A stretch of 12,925 bases of DNA, from the NCBI GenBank assembly GCA_017430675.1, contig JAFRMM010000055.1, positions 1 to 12,925 of the forward strand. The letters run 5' to 3'. Below the pieces are notes generated by a model. It did not search any database. It saw nothing but the letters and a program-made list of their open reading frames with translations, and had not been told where the DNA came from. Origin of the DNA: Prevotella sp. Lineage in GTDB: Bacteria; Bacteroidota; Bacteroidia; Bacteroidales; Bacteroidaceae. Made by a program: the position numbers and the translations under genes. Below, in pieces: positions 7,554 through 12,925 of the stretch (its first letter is position 1; every line of letters starts with the position of its first letter).

Positions 7554-8980
7554 TGAGAGTTCTGCAGAAAATAATCCCAGTCGTAATTCTGGCGATTCCC
7601 TTGATGGGAGTGGCTGCTGGTGCGGCTAGAATGGCTAGCCTCCCTAGTTTTCCTAGCCCTTCTGATACAGACTCCGTGTCTGTCGGAACAGTCATCGACG
7701 AGGTGATCTGGGTCGTCGGTGATGAGGCCATCCTGAAGTCGGATGTGGAGATGATGCGTATGCAGGCGGCGATGGAAGGCGTGAAGTGGAGTGGGGATCC
7801 CGACTGTACGATTCCTGAGCAGATCGCCGTCCAGAAACTGTTCAAGCATCAGGCCATCATCGACAGTATCGAGGTGACGGATGCCGATGTCGCCCAGGAG
7901 GTGGAACAGCAGATCAACTACTGGCTGGAGATGGTCGATGGCTCCCGTGAACGGTTGGAGGAGTACAAGCACCAGCCGTTGTCTCAGATCCGTAATGATC
8001 TGCGCGAGGAGATGAAAGACCGTCAGATGGTGCAGCAGATGAAGCGTAAGTTGGTGGAGGATATCTCTGTCACGCCAGCGGAGGTACGCCGCTATTTCCA
8101 GGATATGCCGCAGGACAGTATTCCCTTTGTTCCCACGGAGGTAGAGGTGCAGATCATTCAGCAGACCCCCCGTATCGAACTGGAGGAACTTAACCGCGTG
8201 AAGGATGAGTTGCGTGAATATACGGATCGTGTGAACAAGGGTGAGGCCACTTTCCAGACGCTGGCGCGTCTCTATTCCGAGGATTCTGGCACAGCCCGTC
8301 GTGGCGGTGAACTGGGACTGACGGGCCGTGGTACCCTCGATCCCGCCTTTGCCACGGTCGCCTTTAACCTGACAGATCCCAAGAAGGTGTCAAAGATTGT
8401 GGAGTCTGAGTTTGGCTTCCACATCATCCAACTGATAGAGAAGCGTGGCGATAAGGTGAACGTGCGTCATATCCTCCGTAAGCCTGTCGTCTCTGATGAC
8501 GCTATTGAGAAGGCCATCCTCCGTTTGGATTCCATCGCCAACGATATCCGTGATGGGAAATTCTCGTTCGATGATGCTACCGCTCTCTCCGATGATAAGG
8601 ACACACGTAACAGTAAGGGACTGATGTCCACGAGTATGGCGCAGACGGGCTATACCTCGTCGAAGTTCCGTATGCAGGACCTGCCCCCCGAGATCGCCAA
8701 GGCTGTGGATACCTTGGAGGTGGGGGAAATCTCCCGAGCCTTCCAGATGATCAACCAGCGGGGAAAGACTGTCTGTGTCATTGCCAAACTGAAGAATCGC
8801 ATTGCCGGCCATAAGGCTACGGTGACGGACGACTTTCAGGTGCTGAAGGACGTCGTGCTCCAGAAGCGTCAGAACGAGCGTATCCATCAGTGGGTGGTAG
8901 AGAAGATCAAGAGTACCTATACCCGTCTGAATGACGATTACAAGGATTGTAAGTTTGAGTACGAGGGCTGGATAAAATAA
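7553..8980 (+). CDS. surA: SurA-like periplasmic chaperone, two parvulin domains
   Basis: SurA escorts outer-membrane proteins through the periplasm. The 475-residue product has a signal peptide (about 1-24, hydrophobic IIPVVILAIPLMGVAAG) and a linker with a CTAG-encoded repeat (25-36). It has a SurA N-terminal helical domain (about 45-185) with the opening VIDEVIWVVGDEAILKSDVE. Parvulin domain 1 spans about 195-300 and domain 2 about 301-412. Domain 1 keeps GGELG and GFHII (His290) but has Gln200 where the first parvulin His normally lies. Domain 2 keeps that His (His306 in VRHIL) but has GKT (404-406) in place of the second. One or both may thus bind rather than isomerise. The start overlaps the upstream stop by one base. 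Family assignment is firm; gene symbol by domain order. Confidence 0.88.
   Translation: MRVLQKIIPVVILAIPLMGVAAGAARMASLPSFPSPSDTDSVSVGTVIDEVIWVVGDEAILKSDVEMMRMQAAMEGVKWSGDPDCTIPEQIAVQKLFKHQAIIDSIEVTDADVAQEVEQQINYWLEMVDGSRERLEEYKHQPLSQIRNDLREEMKDRQMVQQMKRKLVEDISVTPAEVRRYFQDMPQDSIPFVPTEVEVQIIQQTPRIELEELNRVKDELREYTDRVNKGEATFQTLARLYSEDSGTARRGGELGLTGRGTLDPAFATVAFNLTDPKKVSKIVESEFGFHIIQLIEKRGDKVNVRHILRKPVVSDDAIEKAILRLDSIANDIRDGKFSFDDATALSDDKDTRNSKGLMSTSMAQTGYTSSKFRMQDLPPEIAKAVDTLEVGEISRAFQMINQRGKTVCVIAKLKNRIAGHKATVTDDFQVLKDVVLQKRQNERIHQWVVEKIKSTYTRLNDDYKDCKFEYEGWIK
7626..7656 (+). repeat. CTAG array, 9-bp period, four units, after signal peptide
   Basis: CTAG begins at 7626, 7635, 7644 and 7653, again exactly 9 bases apart and in the same codon phase (xCT-AGx) as the array 290 bases upstream. 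It encodes residues 25-36 between the signal peptide and the folded N-terminal domain. The bases between the CTAG sites differ from those of the first array. Confidence 0.75.
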
Positions 8981-9030
8981 TCCTAGGTTATCCTAGGCGA
9001 TCCTAGGTTCTCCTAGGCGATCCTATGAAT
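8981..9030 (+). repeat. Intergenic CCTAGG array, 10-bp period
   Basis: Five 10-bp units start at 8981, directly after the surA stop. Each of the first four begins TCCTAGG, with CTAG at 8983, 8993, 9003 and 9013. The fifth is degenerate (TCCTATGAAT). Units alternate GGTT and GGCG endings, so it is also a 20-bp tandem duplication with one mismatch. CCTAGG is self-complementary, and adjacent copies can pair into two hairpins (8982-8997, loop TTAT; 9002-9017, loop TTCT). The array fills nearly all of the 57-base gap before ostA. Confidence 0.8.
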
Positions 9031-9037
9031 AAATCAG

Positions 9038-10609
9038 ATGAGAAAGGTTGTGTATTTTCTGATGGTCGTGCTGCTCTTGGCCGTGGCGGGTGCCGGGGCC
9101 CAGAAGAAACATCCTGCCAAGAAACGCACGGCTCGCAAGACCGTTCAGGATACCCGTATCTATCTCGTGCATGCCGACGTGCTCCATTTCGACGAGAAAA
9201 TCAATCCCGATGCGACGATCCTCAACGGTAAGGTGCACTTTACCCACCAGGGGGCACGGCTCTACTGCGACAGTGCCTATTTCTATGAGGCCAGTAATTC
9301 CTTCGAGGCTTTTGGAAACGTGAAGATGTATCAGGGCGATACCCTCTCGCTCGTCAGCGACTATGCCTACTATGACGGCAACGAGCAGATGGCACGTGCC
9401 CGTTACAATGTCGTGCTGAAGCATAAGAAGACCACCCTCTATACGGATAGTCTCGACTTCGACCGTCTCTACGATAACGCTTACTTCTTCGAGGGTGGTA
9501 AGATGGTCGATGGGAATACGACACTCACCTCCGACTGGGGTGAGTATAATACGAAGTCGAAGATGTCAGTCTTCAACTACGACGTGAAGATGCAGAGCCC
9601 GAAGTTCTATCTGACCACGGACACCCTTTATTACGATACCCGTACCTCCGTGGCCCATATCGTAGGTCCCTCCGACATCTACTCTGGTGAGAGCCATATC
9701 TACTCTGAGCAGGGCTATTACGACACGAAACTCGAACGTGCCCGTCTGATGAACCGTTCCGTGCTCTCCAATGGCGGGAAGATGATGGTGGGCGACAGCG
9801 TCTATTACGACAGTCAGATGGGCTTTAGTCAGGCCTTCAAGAATGTGGTCTATGTCGATTCCCTGAACCGCAACAAACTCACGGGCAACTACGGTGAGTA
9901 TTACGAAGATACGGGCTACGCTATGACGACGGACAGTGCCGTGGCCATCGACTATTCCCAGGGCGATTCCCTGTTTATGCACGCAGATACGTTCAAGGTG
10001 GTCACCTTCAACATCGAGACTGACTCCGTCTATCGCAAGATCCACGCCTTCCATAAGGTGAGGGCCTACCGTTTCGACCTGCAGGCCGTGTGCGACTCCC
10101 TGGTATATAACTCCTTGGACTCCTGCATGACCTTGTACTATGATCCCATCATCTGGAACAACAACCAGCAACTGGTGGGCGATCGGGTGCAGGTGTTCCT
10201 GCGTGACTCCGTCATCGACCGTGCCCATGTCATCGACAACTGTTTCTCTATCCAGCAGTTGCGCAGTGACACGTCGTGTTATAATCAGGTGTCGTCGAAG
10301 GAGATGTTCGCCTATTTTACTGATGGTAATATCCGTGAGGCACAGGCCAAGGGTAATGTGTTCATCGGCTATTATTTTGAGGAGGGCGACAGCATCCCCA
10401 TCATCTATAACTACCAGGAGACTTCTGAACTGCGGATGTTCCTGAAAGACCGCCAGTTGGATAGCGTGTGGACACCGAAGACCAGCGGCACGATGTACCC
10501 GCTCAACCAGATCCCTGACGACCGCAAGCGGCTCAGCGGCTTTGTGTGGTACGACTATATCCGTCCTCAGAACCGTTATGACATCTTTAACTGGCGAGGT
10601 AAGAAATGA
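9038..10609 (+). CDS. OstA/LptA-like envelope protein
   Basis: This is probably a periplasmic beta-jellyroll protein of the OstA/LptA group, which bridges lipopolysaccharide across the periplasm in Gram-negative bacteria. The 523-residue product has a signal peptide (1-21, cleavage at AGA before Gln22), a basic stretch (23-34), then many beta-strand units. Recurrent motifs are LYCDSAYFY (75-83), LYTDSLDF (134-141), TTDTLYYDT (193-201), VGDSVYYDS (251-259), VCDSLVYNS (351-359) and MTLYYDP (364-370). This is much longer than E. coli LptA (about 185 residues) and lacks an obvious LptD barrel. The ATG at 9038 is chosen for the signal peptide. An ATG at 9025 created by the repeat is out of frame. 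Its stop overlaps mutL in ATGA (10606-10609). Domain assignment is fairly sure, exact role inferred. Confidence 0.8.
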   Translation: MRKVVYFLMVVLLLAVAGAGAQKKHPAKKRTARKTVQDTRIYLVHADVLHFDEKINPDATILNGKVHFTHQGARLYCDSAYFYEASNSFEAFGNVKMYQGDTLSLVSDYAYYDGNEQMARARYNVVLKHKKTTLYTDSLDFDRLYDNAYFFEGGKMVDGNTTLTSDWGEYNTKSKMSVFNYDVKMQSPKFYLTTDTLYYDTRTSVAHIVGPSDIYSGESHIYSEQGYYDTKLERARLMNRSVLSNGGKMMVGDSVYYDSQMGFSQAFKNVVYVDSLNRNKLTGNYGEYYEDTGYAMTTDSAVAIDYSQGDSLFMHADTFKVVTFNIETDSVYRKIHAFHKVRAYRFDLQAVCDSLVYNSLDSCMTLYYDPIIWNNNQQLVGDRVQVFLRDSVIDRAHVIDNCFSIQQLRSDTSCYNQVSSKEMFAYFTDGNIREAQAKGNVFIGYYFEEGDSIPIIYNYQETSELRMFLKDRQLDSVWTPKTSGTMYPLNQIPDDRKRLSGFVWYDYIRPQNRYDIFNWRGKK

Positions 10610-12414
10610 CAGACGTGATCCATCTTCTCCCTGACAGTGTTGCCAATCAGATTGCTGCTGGTGAGGTAATCCAGCGTCCTGCGTCCGTCATCAAGGAACT
10701 GGTGGAGAATGCCGTCGATGCAGGAGCCACGACGATTCATGTGCTCGTGGTGGATGCTGGCCGTACCTCCATCCAGGTGATTGACGATGGCAAGGGTATG
10801 TCCGAGACCGATGCCCGTCTGTCGTTTGAGCGTCATGCTACTTCCAAGATCCTCAAGGCCGACGATCTCTTTGCCCTCCACACGATGGGCTTCCGTGGTG
10901 AGGCACTTGCCTCTATCGCTGCGGTGGCGCAGGTGGAACTCCTAACGCGCCGTGAGGAGGATGAGATTGGCACACACCTGATGATTGCTGGTTCCAGAGT
11001 GACATCCCAGGAACCTGCCGCCTGTCCTGTGGGTAGTAACTTCAAGGTGGAGAATCTGTTCTTCAACGTGCCTGCACGCAGGAAGTTCCTGAAGTCGAAC
11101 GCCACGGAACTCAGTAATATCCTGGCGGCCTTCGAGCGCATCGTCCTCGTCTATCCAGATGTCCATTTCACCCTCCATCACAATGGGGCGGAACTGCTTA
11201 ACCTCAAACGGGGTTCTCTGCGTCAGCGTATCATGGATGTGTTTGGCAAACAGTACAGCCAGGACCTGTTGCCCGTGGAGGTGCATACGGCCCTATGCAG
11301 CATTACGGGCTTCGTCGGCAAACCAGAAGGGGCACGGAAGAAGGGTGGCCATGACTATTTCTTCGTCAATGGCCGATTTATGCGTCATCCCTATTTCCAT
11401 AAGGCTGTGCAGAGCGCCTACGACCGTCTGGTGCCAGAGGGCATGCAGGTGCCGTATTTCCTGTATTTCGACGTGGAGCCCTCGGAGATCGACGTGAATA
11501 TCCATCCCACGAAGACGGAGATCAAGTTCCAGAACGAACAGGCCATCTGGCAGATCCTCCTGGCTGCCGTCCGCGATGCCGTGGGGAAGTTCTGTGAGGT
11601 GCCCGCCATCGACTTCGACATGCAGGGCAGTCCGGATATCCCCGTCTTCGACCCTGCCCGTCGGGTGGCTCCCCCACAGCCTTCCTATAATGCCGACTAC
11701 AACCCCTTCAGGAAACAACCCCCTGTTCCTGAAGAGTGGACGACACTCTATGAAGGGGCGGTCCCAACTGCCAGCCAGCACGACGAATCCGGCAGTCTGT
11801 TTGATCTCCCAGAGGCTGACACCATGGGTACTGTCCCTGCGACCCCGCTCATCGAGAAGTCACCTTCCCACTATCAGTACAAGGGGCGCTACCTGATGAC
11901 CGCCGTCAAGTCGGGTCTGATGATCATCGACCAGTATCGTGCAGATGTCCGTGTGCGCTATGAGCGGTATATGGAAAAGTTCCGCCAGCATTCTGCCAGC
12001 ACCCAACGGCTCCTCTTCCCAGAGGCCGTGCAACTGGCTCCCTCCGATGCGGTGGTGCTGGAAAAGATTCTGCCAGATCTCGCGGGCATAGGCTTTGACG
12101 TCAGTAGTTTGGGAGGGAATAGTTTTGCCGTCAATGGCATGCCTGCTGGTCTCGACGGTCTGGATCCTGTCAGCCTGCTTCGTCAGATGGTGGCCGATGC
12201 TGCTCAGGACACCCAACTCTCCGACCTGCATTCACGGCTGGCTCTTAGTATGGCCCGCAGTGCTGCCATCCCTTACGGACAGATCCTTACCAACGACGAG
12301 ATGGAGAACCTGATCAATGACCTCTTCAGTTGCTCCAATGTGAACTATACGCCCGATGGTAAAGCCATCCTCTCGATCCTTCCTCAGACGGATATCGAGC
12401 ATCTGTTTGGGTAA
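10606..12414 (+). CDS. mutL: DNA mismatch repair protein MutL
   Basis: MutL couples MutS mismatch recognition to strand removal. The 602-residue product has an intact GHKL ATPase: Glu31 and Asn35 in [16 protein letters not shown] (60-65), RHATSK (76-81), GFRGEAL (95-101), and VNIHPTK (297-303) closing the N-terminal half. A proline-rich variable hinge spans about 335-420. In the C-terminal dimer/endonuclease domain, QRLLFP (467-472) fits a sliding-clamp-binding motif. The endonuclease motif DQHA(x)2E(x)4E reads [12 protein letters not shown] (442-453), losing the His, Ala and first Glu. The usual CPHGR motif is [11 protein letters not shown] (576-586). Nicking activity is therefore doubtful. 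The start codon overlaps the ostA stop by 4 bases, which suggests translational coupling; start and family are secure. Confidence 0.95.
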   Translation: MTDVIHLLPDSVANQIAAGEVIQRPASVIKELVENAVDAGATTIHVLVVDAGRTSIQVIDDGKGMSETDARLSFERHATSKILKADDLFALHTMGFRGEALASIAAVAQVELLTRREEDEIGTHLMIAGSRVTSQEPAACPVGSNFKVENLFFNVPARRKFLKSNATELSNILAAFERIVLVYPDVHFTLHHNGAELLNLKRGSLRQRIMDVFGKQYSQDLLPVEVHTALCSITGFVGKPEGARKKGGHDYFFVNGRFMRHPYFHKAVQSAYDRLVPEGMQVPYFLYFDVEPSEIDVNIHPTKTEIKFQNEQAIWQILLAAVRDAVGKFCEVPAIDFDMQGSPDIPVFDPARRVAPPQPSYNADYNPFRKQPPVPEEWTTLYEGAVPTASQHDESGSLFDLPEADTMGTVPATPLIEKSPSHYQYKGRYLMTAVKSGLMIIDQYRADVRVRYERYMEKFRQHSASTQRLLFPEAVQLAPSDAVVLEKILPDLAGIGFDVSSLGGNSFAVNGMPAGLDGLDPVSLLRQMVADAAQDTQLSDLHSRLALSMARSAAIPYGQILTNDEMENLINDLFSCSNVNYTPDGKAILSILPQTDIEHLFG

Positions 12415-12467
12415 TTGCTCAGTGTTTCTGGCTTTCAAGGGTTAAAAAGTGTCAATGGAACGTAAAT

Positions 12468-12495
12468 TATCAATTATCAATTATCAATTATCAAT
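12468..12495 (-). repeat. ATTGANN heptamer array upstream of tRNA-Val promoter
   Basis: Four perfect units read TATCAAT on the + strand (12468, 12475, 12482, 12489) and ATTGATA on the - strand. The array has the same orientation and copy number as the one before guaB. It ends 9 bases before the -7 box at 12505. Between mutL and the array (12415-12467) I see no terminator or gene. Confidence 0.75.
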
Positions 12496-12504
12496 TAATT
12501 GTAG

Positions 12505-12512
12505 TACCTTTG
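12505..12512 (+). promoter_or_regulatory. Bacteroidetes-type -7 box for tRNA-Val
   Basis: TACCTTTG matches TAnnTTTG, 17 bases before the tRNA, so transcription should begin a few bases before the mature 5' end. The flanks (GTACCTTTGCAC) equal those at guaB. Confidence 0.75.
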
Positions 12513-12529
12513 CACCCGCTTAAGAAAAA

Positions 12530-12604
12530 GGGCGCTTAGCTCAGTTGGTTTAGAGCATCTGCCTTACAAGCAGAGGGTCGGCGGTTCGAATCCGTCAGCG
12601 CCCA
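12530..12604 (+). tRNA. tRNA-Val, anticodon UAC
   Basis: The sequence folds into a full cloverleaf. The acceptor stem is GGGCGCT (12530-12536) with AGCGCCC (12597-12603), discriminator A at 12604. The D stem is GCTC/GAGC (12539-12542 and 12553-12556). The anticodon stem is TCTGC/GCAGA with loop CTTACAA (12563-12569), giving anticodon TAC at 12565-12567. The T stem is GGCGG/CCGTC with one G-U pair and loop TTCGAAT. CCA is not encoded. It decodes GUA and probably other GUN codons by wobble. Confidence 0.96.
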
Positions 12605-12608
12605 CGAG

Positions 12609-12642
12609 AGAGAGCATGTCATCCACGACATGCTCTCTTTTT
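12609..12642 (+). terminator. Rho-independent terminator after tRNA-Val
   Basis: A perfect 12-bp stem, AGAGAGCATGTC (12609-12620) with GACATGCTCTCT (12627-12638), encloses loop ATCCAC and runs into TTTTT (12638-12642). It starts 5 bases after the tRNA. On the other strand there is no T-run, so it should serve the tRNA rather than the converging gene. Confidence 0.85.
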
Positions 12643-12660
12643 CTTACCTCAGATTCGAAA

Positions 12661-12925
12661 TCAGATCTTGGCCAGGGCCTGCTTGATGTCGTCAAGGATA
12701 TCCTCCACGTCCTCGATGCCTACGGAGAGGCGGATCAGGTCAGGGGCGACACCAGCCTCAAGGAGTTGCTCGTCGCTGAGTTGGCGGTGGGTATGCGAGG
12801 CGGGATGCAGCACACAGGTACGGGCATCGGCCACGTGCGTCACGATGTTGATCATCTCGAGCGAGTCCATCCACTTGATGGCCGTCTCGCGTGTGCCTTT
12901 CAGTCCAAAGGCGATGACACCGCAC
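12661..12925 (-). CDS. O-acetylhomoserine sulfhydrylase (MetY-type), C-terminal part
   Basis: The last 87 residues of a PLP-dependent Cys/Met-metabolism enzyme are visible; the rest lies beyond the right edge. The frame reads from GVIAFGLKG through HVADARTCVLHPASHTHRQL and AGVAPDLIRLSVGIED to the stop TGA at 12663-12661. These are hallmark C-terminal segments of the family; the Arg in LIRLSVG binds the substrate carboxylate. The GLKG, HPASHTH and AGVAPDLIR pattern suggests a MetY-like sulfhydrylase, which makes homocysteine from O-acetylhomoserine and sulfide. Cystathionine gamma-synthase or gamma-lyase is the main alternative, and the PLP-lysine and substrate pocket that would help decide are outside the window. 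It converges on tRNA-Val. Confidence 0.85.
   Translation of the reverse strand, partial: CGVIAFGLKGTRETAIKWMDSLEMINIVTHVADARTCVLHPASHTHRQLSDEQLLEAGVAPDLIRLSVGIEDVEDILDDIKQALAKI

Noticed and set aside
7336..7656. CTAG arrays as ends of an insertion sequence or MITE
   Set aside because: The arrays are direct, not inverted, repeats within intact reading frames. There is no target duplication that I can see, and the DNA between them is normal coding sequence of two isomerase genes.
8981..9030. CCTAGG repeats as a CRISPR array
   Set aside because: Units are 10 bp with no spacers of constant length, and no cas gene is nearby.
9025..9231. 68-residue + strand frame starting at the end of the CCTAGG array
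   Set aside because: It overlaps the ostA signal peptide and N-terminus in another frame and has no motif or start signal. I mention its ATG only as a possible interference with ostA translation.
12415..12467. Terminator for the mutL transcript
   Set aside because: I found no hairpin with a T-run in this stretch; read-through to the terminator after tRNA-Val is possible but not shown.
12530..12604. tRNA-Val as an integration site of a mobile element
   Set aside because: There is no integrase, no duplicated tRNA 3' end and no foreign-looking DNA in the 320 bases downstream; a normal terminator and a metabolic gene follow.

Overview
The window looks like a core chromosomal region of a Bacteroidales bacterium, most likely in or near Prevotellaceae. 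The evidence is three promoters with the Bacteroidetes -7 box TAnnTTTG, weak or absent Shine-Dalgarno sites, an OstA-like/MutL gene pair, and protein sequences typical of Bacteroidetes. The gene content is housekeeping. No transposase, integrase, phage gene, CRISPR array or defence system is visible. The unusual material lies in short repeats between genes and inside disordered protein linkers.

Layout. Positions 1-229 hold the C-terminus of trigger factor. A 129-bp gap then holds a long palindrome with the clpP promoter inside it. Next come clpP, clpX and recQ, close together on the + strand. A 134-bp gap carries two inverted arrays of a 7-bp unit and the guaB promoter. A tight run follows: guaB, a single-parvulin periplasmic isomerase, a SurA-like double-parvulin isomerase, an OstA/LptA-like protein and mutL. 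The junctions are a 28-bp gap, a 1-bp overlap, a 57-bp repeat-filled gap and a 4-bp overlap, so this is probably one transcript from the guaB promoter. A 115-bp gap with another 7-bp array and promoter precedes tRNA-Val(UAC), which ends in a strong hairpin terminator. The 3' end of a MetY-type sulfhydrylase gene runs in on the - strand.

How the genes fit together. Trigger factor, ClpP and ClpX form a folding and degradation group, with recQ (DNA repair) in the same transcript. The two secreted parvulins and the OstA-like protein fit outer-membrane protein and lipopolysaccharide biogenesis. guaB (GTP synthesis) and mutL (mismatch repair) bracket them.

The most noteworthy signals are: (a) three arrays of exactly four CTAG tetranucleotides, with 9-bp spacing inside two isomerase genes and 10-bp spacing between genes, which hold 12 of the 15 CTAG sites I count in the window; (b) a 7-bp repeat family, ATTGANN, at four sites, two of them at nearly the same distance upstream of the -7 box of guaB and tRNA-Val; (c) a 66-bp near-palindrome spanning the clpP promoter.
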